Assembly: GCA_003550325.1 (NCBI GenBank)
Contig: QKWP01001999.1
Span: 25,968 to 89,967, forward strand
Length of the DNA: 64,000 nt
Source: Gigaspora rosea
Lineage: Eukaryota; Glomeromycota; Glomeromycetes; Diversisporales; Gigasporaceae
Reading direction: 5' to 3'
Shown: piece by piece, positions 11,529 through 22,621 of the stretch
Numbering within the stretch: position 1 is the stretch's first letter
Layout: each line of letters starts with the position of its first letter
Translations under genes and position numbers: made by a program
Notes under the pieces: generated by a model
The model's input: only the letters and a program-made list of their open reading frames with translations
The model's database searches: none
What the model was told of the DNA's origin: nothing

Positions 11529-12782
11529 AAATTTTTTAGCAGCTATTATATGTACCCCCAAATTTGTTATTCATATTTTCCAAAAAAGTTAAACTTTTTG
11601 CAACTTTAAAAAAAGATATCTTTGCAAGTATCTAATAAAATTTAATATATTTTTTTTATTTTGGTTCTACTAATATGTAGAATTAAAATAAAAGGTTTAT
11701 TAAATTTTATTAGATGGTTGTAGAGATAACTTTGCTCAAAGTTGTAAAAAAATTTGAAATGCATATTAGAACAATAGATATAAAAAGTTTCTAAACTTTA
11801 AATGAAAGTATATTTGTAAATATCCAACCAAATTTGATAACCTTTTATTATTTTAATTCTAAAAGACATGTAGAATCAAAGACAAAAGATTTATCAGATT
11901 TGGTTAAATAGTTGTCAAGATATCTTTGTACAAAGTTTTAAAAAAATTTTAAAATATCTATTAAAATAAAGCTATACTAAAAATTTTTAAAACTTTTAGT
12001 AAGATATTTTTGCAACTATTTACCAAATTCATTGAACTTTTTTTATTTTAATTCTACAATTTTGCAAAATTAAATAAAAAAGTTTATTAAATTTGGTTAG
12101 ATAGTTGCAGAGATATCTTTGCTCAAAGTTTTAAAAAAATTTTAGCACAACTTATTTTGATAGATGTTTTAAAATTTTTTAAAACTTTGGGTAAAAATGT
12201 CTTGATAACTGCCTAGTCAAATTTGATGAACCTTTTTTTTTTATTCTACATATTCTCAGAATTAAAACAAAAAAAGTTCATCAGATTTGGTTATATGGTT
12301 GCAAAGATATCTTAGCTCAAAGTTTTAAAAAATTTTTACTACAGCTTTATTTTAATAGATGTTTTAAAATTTTTTAAAACTTTGAGCAAAGTATCTTGAC
12401 AACTGCTAATCAAATTTGATAAATCTTTCTTTCTGATTCTATATGTTTTTAGAATTAAATAAAAAAAAGTTTATCAAATTTGATTAGATATTTACAAATA
12501 TACCTTCATTTAAAGTTTAAAAACTTTTTTATATTTGTTGTTTTGATATGTTTTTCAAATTTTTTTACAACTTTGAGCAAAGATATCTTTACAATCATCT
12601 ATAAAATTTAATAAACCTTTTTTTATTTTAATTCTACATATTAGTAGAACCATAATAAAAAAAATTATTAAATTTTATTAGATACTTGCAAAGATATCTT
12701 CTCTCAAGTTGCAAAAAGTTTAAATTTTTTGGGAATATGAATAACAAATTTGGGTACATATAACAACTGCTATTTTTTAATG
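11529..12782. mobile_element. Palindromic element made of six tandem hairpins
   Basis: The outer ends are inverted copies (TATATGTACCC... and its inverse around 11549 and 12756, extending outward to about 11529 and 12782). Between them lie six consecutive imperfect hairpins of about 160-190 bp. Each has arms with AAAGATATCTTTG-like words, an A/T-rich stem and an ATTCTA...TAGAAT centre. The linkers resemble those of the array at 2095-2670. No coding region. Each unit alone could fold into a long hairpin RNA if transcribed. Confidence 0.75.
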
Positions 12783-12920
12783 CTTTTTTTAAATAGACAA
12801 AATTATAAGGAACATAAATATATAAATTTTATTTGCTCTTCTTTATAAAAATTTTAATTATTTTTAAAAACCTGAAATAAACATTTTTTAAAAATCAATT
12901 TTGGTAGCATGTATAGATGA

Positions 12921-13173
12921 TAAGTTTTCTTAAATTCAAATCAAATCAAATAAATATTAGGCATATTTGAATTGGATCAAATCAAAGAATCTTTAATTTA
13001 AATTTGATTTGAAATAAAAATTTTGTATTTGAATTTGATTTAATTAAAACTTTATTTATAATTTTTTAAACCAAATCAAATATTTCAAATATTTGATCAA
13101 AACAAATATTTATCAATTTAAATTTGGTTGAAATTAAATATTTGATTAAATCAAATCAAATTGCAGAACCCTA
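12921..13173. mobile_element. hAT-like MITE (TAGGGTTCC family), copy 1, diverged
   Basis: Interior made of degenerate CAAATC/GATTTG words. The right end reads GAACCCTA. The left end is eroded (TAAGTTTTC). Flanking octamers ATAGATGA and ATAAATAA match at 6 of 8, consistent with an aged 8-bp duplication. The family is defined by the better copies at 15771, 40312 and 48322. Confidence 0.65.
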
Positions 13174-13181
13174 ATAAATAA

Positions 13182-14157
13182 ATTGATTGGGTTTATAATT
13201 AATATTTGCTATAAAAATTTAGTTACAAAATCTGTTAGCCATTGTGATATTGGAGTATTCAATACAGTATTATATAAAAATTAATTATAGTATTAGAGAT
13301 CTTTTGTATAAAAATAGCATGTATTGATTTTATAATACTTTATATCATAAAGATTCATGCTTCTCCAAATTTAATTAGATGTATAGCTTTAATATTACAA
13401 AATTACAAAATGAAATTTCAAGAAGATTAATAATAAGTACCTATAAACTAAACAATAGAGCAAAATTGCATTTTACCAATCAAGCTTATCAATTTATTTA
13501 AATATTTTCTGCCCATCCAAATAAAAATGTAATTAAAATGTTTTTAGAAAAAATAAATTCTAATATATGTAATGTAAAAAAAAACTCTATAACTTTATAG
13601 CCATAAGAAGTATAAATTAATTTTTATTGTTTTTAAGAGAAAAAAATAAATACAATTTGTGCATCTAAAAAAATATAATACATTTTTATATATAAAATAG
13701 TTTTATTAGTTAATTAGCAAAAAATTATTTAAAAGTCTGTATTATTAAAATTTTATATAGTACTATATATAGATTTAATTTTTATAGATATTGAATACCT
13801 TAATATAGTATAGTTTTAAGTTAGTTTGTATTGGAATTAACAGGTGTAGTTTTTATCACAATTTACTATAAAATATTTTATTATAAAACTTACTACTAGT
13901 AATGAGGCCTTTGGAGTTATTAATAATTAATATTGATTATGAATAATTAACCAAATTAAACTAAAAACAAATTAATAATATATAGCACAACTAATTAATA
14001 TAGGATATAAAAAAATAAAAAATTATTAACACTTTATATAATATTTTTTTTATATAATTATTTAGATACTGTATATTTAATATTTGTAGACTAAAATCTA
14101 TTAGAAACCCAAATCTACTAATACTTATTTTAATAAATTTTGCAAGTTAAATATTAG
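13182..14157. other. Intergenic, no gene seen
   Basis: Very AT-rich; no repeat family, ORF or RNA gene recognised. Confidence 0.4.
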
Positions 14158-14165
14158 ATATTAAT

Positions 14166-14455
14166 AGGACCCCAGACATCTCTCGAATAGGTCATAACTA
14201 GATTTTGGCCTAATTTGCTAAAAACGACAACATCTATTTACTTATATAGCTTTTGATCCAGTAATCAGAATTGAATAAACTTTTTTTTGTTAGATGCACC
14301 TCACTGAGAGCTTTATTTTAAAAAAAAAGTTCATTCAAATTGGACTACTAGATGCCAAAATAAATGCCAAAAACTGATTTTTTGCTTTTCAAATTTTAGG
14401 AGGTTTTTGCTAAAATGAATAATGTATAACCTTTGTACTATATGTCCGGGGTCCT
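14166..14455. mobile_element. hAT-like MITE (AGGACCCC family), copy A
   Basis: TIRs AGGACCCC...GGGGTCCT. Flanking octamers ATATTAAT (14158-14165) and ATATTGAT (14456-14463) match at 7 of 8. The interior is shared, inverted, with copies at 14680 and 50626. Confidence 0.8.
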
Positions 14456-14679
14456 ATATTGATATTCTGTTTATAAATCAATACTTATTGAAAATTGATA
14501 TATATCGAAAATAGATTATAATTGATATACAACTATTGATTGATTATCATTAAATTTATATAAATCGATAATCTCGATTAATTGTTAGAAATCAATACTT
14601 AGCACTAGGGATGGGCACGGGCGGTCACAGTCAGTCATTGGTCAGTCATAATCAGTTAACCACTTATGACCGGTTAACC

Positions 14680-14979
14680 AGGACCCCGGACATCTAGTAT
14701 AGAGGTCATACTTGAAATTTTGGAGCAAAAACACCTAAAATTTGAGAAGCAAAAAACAGTTTTTGGCGATTATCTTGACATCCAGTGGTCCAATTTGAAT
14801 GAACTTTTTTTAAAATGAAGCTCTCAGTGAGACGCATCTAACAAAAAAAAGTTTATTCAATTCTGATTACTGGATGGATTAGAAGTTATTAAAGTAAATA
14901 GATTTTGTCGTTTAGAGCAAATTAGGTCAAAATTGGCCAAAATCCAGTTATGACCTATATGAGAGATGTCCGGGGTCCT
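14680..14979. mobile_element. hAT-like MITE (AGGACCCC family), copy B
   Basis: TIRs AGGACCCCGGACATCT and inverse. Exact 8-bp duplication GGTTAACC (14672-14679, 14980-14987). It sits inside an older repeat rich in GGTCA/TGACC words (14608-15060). Confidence 0.85.
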
Positions 14980-15145
14980 GGTTAACCGTGGTTATTTATA
15001 CGATTAATGACTGGTTATAGCTAATAAATTATTTACTCAATTATCCAATCAAATATCTAAATAAGTAACAAGTAGGGATGGTACACTGCACAGACTGCCA
15101 AAAGAGAAACAAAACACGGCGATTTGCATCACATAATCAATAAAG

Positions 15146-15325
15146 ATCATTTGATCACATTTAAAATTGTTTTGTTCTAAATCTGGCCAAATGATCTGCA
15201 AATTTGACCAGAATTATTAACGATATGTTTATTTGGGAGGCAAAACTTATGTTTTTGGTACTCCTGCACTTACTTTTTTAATACTTCTAGATGTACTCCA
15301 AAATTTATATACTTTTTTGATACTA
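15146..15325. repeat. Sequence repeated on the other side of LINE1
   Basis: 15146-15216 recurs in direct orientation at 25622-25694, and 15241-15325 recurs inverted at 25236-25319. LINE1 (15518-24783) lies between, so LINE1 appears to have inserted into an older element with internal repeats. Confidence 0.6.
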
Positions 15326-15550
15326 TATTCACGTAATGCTTTACAAAACAATAGCAATTTGACATGATGTAATACAATCTTGAAAATTCAAAACAAAGCA
15401 TTTGTTTTAGTCAAAATTGCTTGTTATTTAAAAATCCCAAGAAACCACCTTTATGAGAAATTTTTTAATAAATTTAGTACTAATATAGTAAGTACTAACC
15501 TTAAATAAACTAATTTTTACCCAGAAGATTTAGATTATGACAGTCCTCTA

Positions 15551-16520
15551 ATGCTTAACCAAAGGACTTCTGAATTTTGCGAAGCTGTGCAAGCTAGGCA
15601 TACGGTGAGCGCTATAGAAGATATTGCACCAAATATCTCAGAATTCATATCATCATCTCCCTTTGAGATATTACTTTCTAATCCCAACAACAATTTAGTG
15701 CTAACTTATCCTGATGATGAATTGCTACCAGATGATAATGAGAACACTATTACTGTATCATTGCTAGAAGTAGGGTTCCTCAAATTCAAATCAAATCAAA
15801 TATTGGATCAATTTGAATTTGATCAAATCAAATTGACCCTGATTTGAATTTGATTTGATTCAAATATTTGAATTTGAATTTGATTTGAATTTGAATTTTT
15901 AATAGTAATTTTCAAATCAAATCAAATATTTGTCAAATCAAATCAAATATGGCCATATTTGAATTTGATCAAATCAAATATAGTCAAATTTGAATTTGAT
16001 CAAATATTTGATTCAAATATTTGAAGATCAAATCAAATTGCGGAACCCTAGCTAGAAGATACTTCTACAAATTTAAACCCAGAAACTTCTAAAATATATA
16101 ACCCACTAGCATGCTATAACAAATTTCTCTATCATCACAGGCTACAAACTCTTCCTTCACCACAACTGTAGATTTATTTTTAGAATATATACAAGAAAAC
16201 TATCCAATGTACTACTTTAACCAATATATTAGAATTTCTATAAAACCTCACCCATGAATTAGTTACTATTTTATAGATGCACATATCTATTTACCTTATG
16301 AGAACTTCATACTAGGCCACTTTTCTCACCCTTTGATGATTTACATTGTTTTTACAAACTTGAACTTAAATCATTTACTAGTTCTAATTTAAGCTTTAGC
16401 AATAATACCAATTTTCAATTACCAATCTTTATTGATGACTTCTTTTATCCTGTACCTTCTCCTACCTTATTATCTTATAATAGTTTACCAACTACAAATA
16501 ACAATCTTAGAATACCTTCA
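15551..16520 (+). pseudogene. LINE1 ORF1 remnant
   Basis: The frame from ATG 15551 runs into the hAT MITE at 15771 and resumes at 16059 (reading EDTSTNLNPE). Frameshifts and several stops follow, including a TGA at 16255 where tryptophan fits (HP-stop-ISYYF). The downstream part has short aromatic blocks (YYFIDAHIYLPYENF) resembling the YYSF...FF modules of LINE2 ORF1. No zinc knuckle or RRM was seen. Nucleic-acid binding is inferred from position only. Confidence 0.4.
15771..16050. mobile_element. hAT-like MITE (TAGGGTTCC family), copy 2
   Basis: Ends TAGGGTTCC and GGAACCCTA; exact 8-bp duplication GCTAGAAG (15763-15770, 16051-16058). The interior is a mosaic of AAATTTGAATTTGATC-like words. 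Inserted in LINE1 ORF1. Confidence 0.9.
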
Positions 16521-16549
16521 AACCACCACCTACTCATAACCTATATATT

Positions 16550-17230
16550 AATATTGCTACTCACAAGGTTAGAGGCTTTAACTTAGCCTTTAAAAGACAA
16601 ATATGGCAAGACTACTGTATCAATCACAATATTTCTATTGTTTGTATCACAAAAACCAAAATTTCACACAAAACCAAACTCTCATTTTGTAACAACAATT
16701 TATATATATATTATTGGGCTAATGCTAATAGTTCAATAGAAGGAGCTACTATTATGATCCATAACTACCTCAAACCTCATGTTCATAGCTGCTATATATA
16801 TTCAGGAGGTGCAGTTGCACTAGATCTCTTTTTTAAAAGCAATATTAAATTATGAATTATTTCTGTTTATCTATTTTCAACTGATACTATTAAAAGAAAT
16901 AATACTCAAAATACTGTTATTAATTGGATTCTACAAGCTCGACAACTTAATCTTCATCCTATTATTCTTGGGAACTTTAATACTCAAGACAATGCAATTA
17001 GCTCTTCTTCATTCAAATACAAACTTATCAACTTTTTACATTATATAAACATGTTTGATATAGGTGCCCACTTTAACAATACACATTATACATGGTCAAC
17101 CAATTTAATTTATAGCAGAATAGACTATATATGAACAGACTCATTTAATATACAATTTATCCTTTCATATAACCTTAATAATAGCCAGACTAGTACTCTT
17201 AGTGATTATTCTATTCTTTCTTCCTTCTGG
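16550..17230 (+). pseudogene. LINE1 ORF2, AP endonuclease domain remnant
   Basis: Exonuclease-endonuclease-phosphatase motifs are readable in order: NIATHKVRG (start, normally HN), ITKTKI (normally TET, so the Glu is lost), LGNFN (normally LGDFN), SRIDYI and LSDYS (normally SDH). TGA codons at 16853 and 17132 sit where tryptophan is expected. In non-LTR elements this domain nicks target DNA to prime reverse transcription. Substituted catalytic residues and stops argue that it is inactive. Confidence 0.75.
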
Positions 17231-17263
17231 ATATTCACTAATGCTTATAGCAAACCTCCTCAT

Positions 17264-19255
17264 ATGTATACAGGCATTAGTCGAAGAATTTTTAACTACA
17301 AATTCATGTCATTAGACCAGTGGACAGAGTTTTCAGAGCATATTACTCAGCTATTTTTACAACATAATATACCTTCTTCTACAAATACTTATAAAAATAT
17401 TGATACTATTTGGCACAAAATTCAACACTCTATTCTACAAGCAGCAATTCAACTAATTCCTAACAAAATATCTCGCAAACGCATCTACAACCACAAATAT
17501 ACACCATATTGTACTGCTCTCTATACTGGACTCAAAAAACTTGACCATCTTATTAAAAATATAAAAAATAATCCAACTCTTTATCTTTCACATATTAATT
17601 CACATATTTTCTCTATTAATTCTTATACCAAATGCAACCTGAATTCTCTTTTATCACTTGATCTCTCTAGTATCCAACTATGGCTTCAACATGCTTATAA
17701 AGTCTGGAAACAAGTCTATCATGCTTATTAGTTAGAATACTCTCTTCTTCTTTGACAACAAATTAATCAAGCCTCTGAAAAATGATGTGAAACACTTATA
17801 TCCAAATCTACACAAGCTATTAATAGCATACTTGATCAATACCAACCTCCTATTCATTTTACAAATATCAAACTTGATAACAAACTTGTTACAGATCCTA
17901 ACTCAATCAAATAGCATATTCAATCATATTACTATAATTGGACTGCTTACAGACCCATTAACCAATCCCTCTTTGACAACTTTTGGTATTAATATTATCA
18001 ATCACTTCCTCATATTAATCCTGCCTGGTATACTTCTCTTACTGATCCTATCACAGTAGAAGAAGTTCTTCAAACAATTTCTAAACTTCCAAATGGCAAA
18101 GCCTGTGGTTCCACAGGAATCAGTTATAAAATGATTAAACACCTTGGTTCATATAGTATTACTGCACTTACTGCTTTATTTAACTGATGTCTTTCTGAAA
18201 ATCGTATTTCTAAACTATGGAAACATAGAAGGATTTTTTCTATTCCTAAAAATAACACTTTTGAGGGTAATTTAAATCTGACAAGACCTATTAGCCTTAT
18301 TGAACATATCCGAAAAATTTATACAAAAATTCTTACCAATAGACTAAATCAAGTTTTCTCACAATATACTATATTATCATCTTATAACTATGTTGTACTC
18401 CCAAACAATAGCATTTCTATTCCTATTCATATTTTAAACAATTTAATAGAAGATGCAAATTGTAACCATAAAGAAATTTGGTTATTTTCTCAATTTTATA
18501 CTTTTTAAACATTTTTTTTCTCGTCTTAATATACCATCTAGTATAATTAATATTCTTCTGGACCTACTTACTAATAGACAAAACCAAGTTATTACTAATC
18601 TTGGTCTTACTGCACCTTATCAGGTTCAGAATGGTATAGATCAAGGTGAAACTATTACTCCTCTTTTTTGGAGAATCTATTAATTACTTATATTCATACT
18701 AATACACCTGGTTATTCAATTGGTACATCCTGGATAACTAATCTCAAAAATCAAATATTTGACAAAATTCAAACAAAATGCTTAGTTTTGGCTTATATGG
18801 ATGATACTCTGTAGATTGCTTCTTCACAACTTGAACTTACCAGAATGATCTCTATTGCAAAGTCCTTTTATACTATGGCTAATATTCAAGTTAATCCTTC
18901 TAAATTTATATTATCAACTGATTTGAAAGTAAATAACTATACTCCTATTATCTTTAACAATCATGCTCTCCCACTATGGCCATCAAGTCAACCTTTCAAA
19001 TTTCTTCGATACTGGTTTACACTCAACAATAAACAATCAAAACAAACATGCCTATTAATAACAGAATCCTCTCAACTTATTAATATTGCCAGAACTAAAC
19101 AAATTACTGATACACAAGCACGATATATTATCAATACAGTTATTATTCCTACTATAGAATATCATATACAAAATATTGTTATTAATAGATCAGCTTGTAA
19201 CAAAATTCTCTTACACTATATTGGTCTTGTTAAACACAAAGCCAAACTTAGTTGA
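17264..19255 (+). pseudogene. LINE1 ORF2, reverse transcriptase domain remnant
   Basis: After a Lys/Tyr-rich linker (17264-17731), RT blocks follow: ISKLPNGKACGSTGISYKMI (about 18080), RPISLIEHIRKIYTKILTNRL (about 18290), NQVITNLGL and NGIDQGETITP (about 18590-18660), and the catalytic YMDD box (about 18795). They lie in several frames with stops; TGA at 17753, 17783, 18185 and 19253, and TAG at 18812, fall at tryptophan positions. The order and spacing match LINE2. Confidence 0.8.
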
Positions 19256-20603
19256 ACTATTTCTACTAGTACTCTTCTTCATCCCCAACTTTATAATATT
19301 AAAAATATTTGGGATATTCAGCCTCAATATCATATCTCAAACTTTATTAAACGCCTAAATGATAACAACCTACTTGGTACTACAACCCACATTCATATCT
19401 AGCAAATTCAAAATAATCTCTGGTTATCTACTAGCATCTTTTCACATCTCAATCCTACTATAGATGGTCCTAACTGAAATACAACTAATTTTAAAATTAT
19501 CCAACTCTTTAAACATCTGGGATGGACTATTAATACAAATCCTAATTTTAATATTCTATTTACTATCAAAGATGGATCTATTTTTCTTGAATCTATACTA
19601 TTTTCACATCCCAAATATTCTACGTTCAAAAAACAAATTAGACATTATTACCTTTTATTTCTTGACCAACTTACTTCTTTTGATAATTCTTGTTTGCTTA
19701 ATTGAAAACATATTTCATCTAGACTTAATAAAATTCCAAAAGGCAAAATTCCTTTGTGATTTACCTTTTTGGAAGACCAAACAACTAGTTATACTTATGA
19801 ACGTACTATTTATCCACACTTCAACTTAACCCAAACTAACTATTATAGTTATACTACTGGACACTTTTCTAAATATATGAAACCTTGGCTTATTACCTTA
19901 TTTGATAATCAAGTAGTTATTGGCAAAGCACGTCGCCAATCTAATACTTCAGATTATACTCTTATTACACACTAGCAATGTAATATTCTGCTACAATTCA
20001 CATGCTTATACCCAACACCACCAATCACTACATTTCTATGTGCTAACTGTACTTTCAATTCCAATATTATTGCAAACAAATGTACTATTCTTATTCCAAC
20101 AAGTCATGCTACCAAATTTTTTTGGAAGACTTAATTCTAACAAATCAGTCAATCTAAATGCCAATTACCTTGATCTCATCTTCTCAACTGCAGCAAGAAA
20201 TCCAATTAGTATTCCAATATTACCAAATATTCTTATATCTAATGCACAAATACCTTCTTTTTTTCAACCTAGTCCTGCGCTTGATACTTTGCAATCTATT
20301 TGTCATTATAATAGTCATTTAACAAATTAACATTTTATACTGATAGTTCTGTCATTGATCTTGGCAACTCTCAGTGCTCTATGGGCATTGGCTGGATTCA
20401 ATTACATAATCAAAATATTCTACATACCTTTCAATCACAAATCAAATTCTGGTCATGTTCTTTTAAAGCTAAACTAGTAGCAATTTTATTAGCTATTAGT
20501 ACTGCTCCTAGAAACTGTTCTATTCAAATTTTTACAGATTCCCAATCTGTAATATCCAAATACAACAGCCTAATTCATACTATACCCTCTCTAAACCTTT
20601 TAA

Positions 20604-21426
20604 TTACCAATCCGGATAAGATCAGCACTATAGCAGGGCCAGTGATTTTATGTGTTTCACATAATACCACAGAATTCACATAAATATGCCTATATCACAT
20701 AATTTGGTGTTTATCGCCGCAGAATAGCACATAATATGCCAATTTATAAGAATTGTCACATAATTTGCCAATTTATTGGCAAGTCGATATATAAAATCTA
20801 ACAGATCCAGTATCTCCCGACGTAGAATTTTAATGAACTCAAATTACGAGCAAGGTCATGAAAATTTTTTCGAAACAAAGTCCGAAAAGTTAGTTTATAT
20901 ATACCACAGAATTACACATAATTTCGTAAGCATGCCACAGAATCGCAAATAATTTGGCCAAGTATACTGCAGAATCGCACATAATTTGGCAAATATGGTT
21001 CACATCACATCACATAATTTAAATTCTGTCACCAAATAATTTTGATTTTGTCACCACAGAAAATCACCGGCCCTGCACTATAGCTATATTATTACTATAT
21101 TTGGAATTGGTGATAAACAAATATATAAACAATATATTAGTAAATCTGTTTTAGATCTAATAAAAAGTTTTTTTGTACTAAGTAAATATTATTCTTTGAT
21201 ATAAGTAAAGTTGTAGAGCAGGTTCTTGTGCATCTACTAGTAAAATTTTATTAAAATCGGACCAGTAGATAAGAAGATATGAGTAAAAACTTCTTTAAAA
21301 TTTTTTAAATCATATAAAAATTTTATATATACAGGCCTGATCCAGATTTTGTACTACCTTGTTTATATATTTGTTTTGCCCCAATTCTAAATATAAAAAT
21401 ATTGCTGATCTTATCTGGATTGGCAA
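20604..21426. mobile_element. piggyBac-like MITE, copy 1 (carries a nested hAT MITE)
   Basis: TIRs TTACCAATCCGGATAAGATC and the inverse, ending GGATTGGCAA, with TTAA on each side (20600-20603, 21427-21430), the piggyBac hallmark. A second copy at 36958-37724 shares the interior and shows the state before the nested hAT insertion. Confidence 0.85.
20634..21075. mobile_element. hAT MITE (CAGGGCC family) inside the piggyBac-like MITE
   Basis: Ends CAGGGCCAGTGATTTT and inverse AAAATCACCGGCCCTG. Exact 8-bp duplication CACTATAG (20626-20633, 21076-21083). The interior repeats CACATAATTTGGC-like words. Confidence 0.9.
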
Positions 21427-21813
21427 TTAATATACCTTATTGGCTTATTTGGAATACTTTATTAAACTTTATCAAATTATATAATCTTAATATTACTTTT
21501 TGTAAAGTTATTGCACACCAAGATGAATATAATAACAAAGCTGATCAACTAGCCCGCTGTTATCAAACTGCTTCATATCTTCTTTTTGATTTACAAAATT
21601 TCTAAAATTACAACTTTACTCTTTCTGTTGATAATTTTTCTATCGAACTTTCTATTTGCTACTGTATTAGAACTTTATACCATGCACATATACTTGCTCT
21701 TTGGTCTTCTCAAAATCGTTTTCAACAATGTCTACCAATATCATGATATATTAACTGGAATGCTATCTGGCTATATATTAATAACAACCAAAAAATTTCA
21801 AACTTTTTACATA

Positions 21814-21967
21814 GGGGAGTAACAAAAATCAGGTAATTTTTTAGAGGGAGAAGAGGGTAAAAAAAAGTAAAATTATATATAAGGAACCTGACTATTTATA
21901 TATTAAAGGAAGGGAAGGGAAGTAGGCCTTTGATAAAAAAATAATCAGGTGATTAATGACATAGCCC
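21814..21967. mobile_element. Harbinger-like MITE, copy 2
   Basis: Same family as 9488-9631, opposite orientation. Begins GGGGAGTAAC and ends TAGCCC, flanked by ATA on each side (21811-21813, 21968-21970). Inserted in the LINE1 C-terminal coding region. Confidence 0.7.
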
Positions 21968-21969
21968 AT

Positions 21970-22560
21970 AGTTTTCACTCTTTAACTCTCAAATCTTTTA
22001 GAATCAAAATACTTTTAGATGATCTCTCTGCTTCATATATTCTTCATCAAAGAAATCCATCTTATCCTAATATCTGTCACCTTTGTCAACAAGCAAGTGA
22101 ACCTCTACACTGGACTATTTGCCCAACTTCTGAACCTCTACTAAACCTTATAAAAGATTCTTTTTTCCATATACTAAGTCCTAACAAACTCGAAATCTCT
22201 AATCTAGCTACTAAGAACCTTTATACTCAAATTATGAATTTGGATAGCTTACAATTCATCAACTTCCTGATCTACCCTCTTTGTTCTCTACTTTATCTGG
22301 TTTTATACCTCTAGATATTATTTCTACTCTATATGAATTTACTTCATCTTCTAAATCTGCCTGCTCGCTTACTATTTCACTTCTATTTCATATCAACCAA
22401 CAAATTTATACAAATATTTGGATTCTATACTGCATTTCTAGATCCCAAAATCAAGAGTTACACTCTCAACCTTTACCTTTTTCTAATATATTTATTGTAC
22501 CAAATTAGTCAAATAATTTGCAAGATAATAGTAATCATATTTCTACTATAGTATAGCACA
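21970..22560 (+). pseudogene. LINE1 ORF2 C-terminal region with CCHC knuckle
   Basis: The frame resumes after the MITE and encodes CHLCQQASEPLHWTIC, a Cys-x2-Cys-x7-His-x3-Cys knuckle like those at the C-termini of several LINE ORF2 proteins. It then breaks by frameshift near 22300. The tail after about 22560 is cut by the palindromic element at 22622. Confidence 0.65.
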
Positions 22561-22621
22561 ACATTGAAACTTGGTTATACAAATGGATTAAATTTTCTAT
22601 ACCGCCATCTGATATTCTTAT

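Larger units (their letters stand above)
20330..21605 (+). pseudogene. LINE1 ORF2, RNase H domain split by a MITE
   Basis: RNase H motifs FYTDSSV (about 20336), KAKLVAILLAI (about 20465) and IFTDSQSVI (about 20530) precede the piggyBac-like insertion at 20604. After it, VIAHQDEYNNKADQLA (about 21510) supplies the last acidic residue. The usual Glu of the second motif is Lys (KAKL instead of AEL), a G-to-A type change. RNase H would remove the RNA template during reverse transcription. The domain is inactive here. Confidence 0.7.

Noticed and set aside
15551-15847. 98-residue ORF as a complete gene
   Set aside because: Its last 25 codons lie in the hAT MITE; the rest is LINE1 ORF1 remnant.
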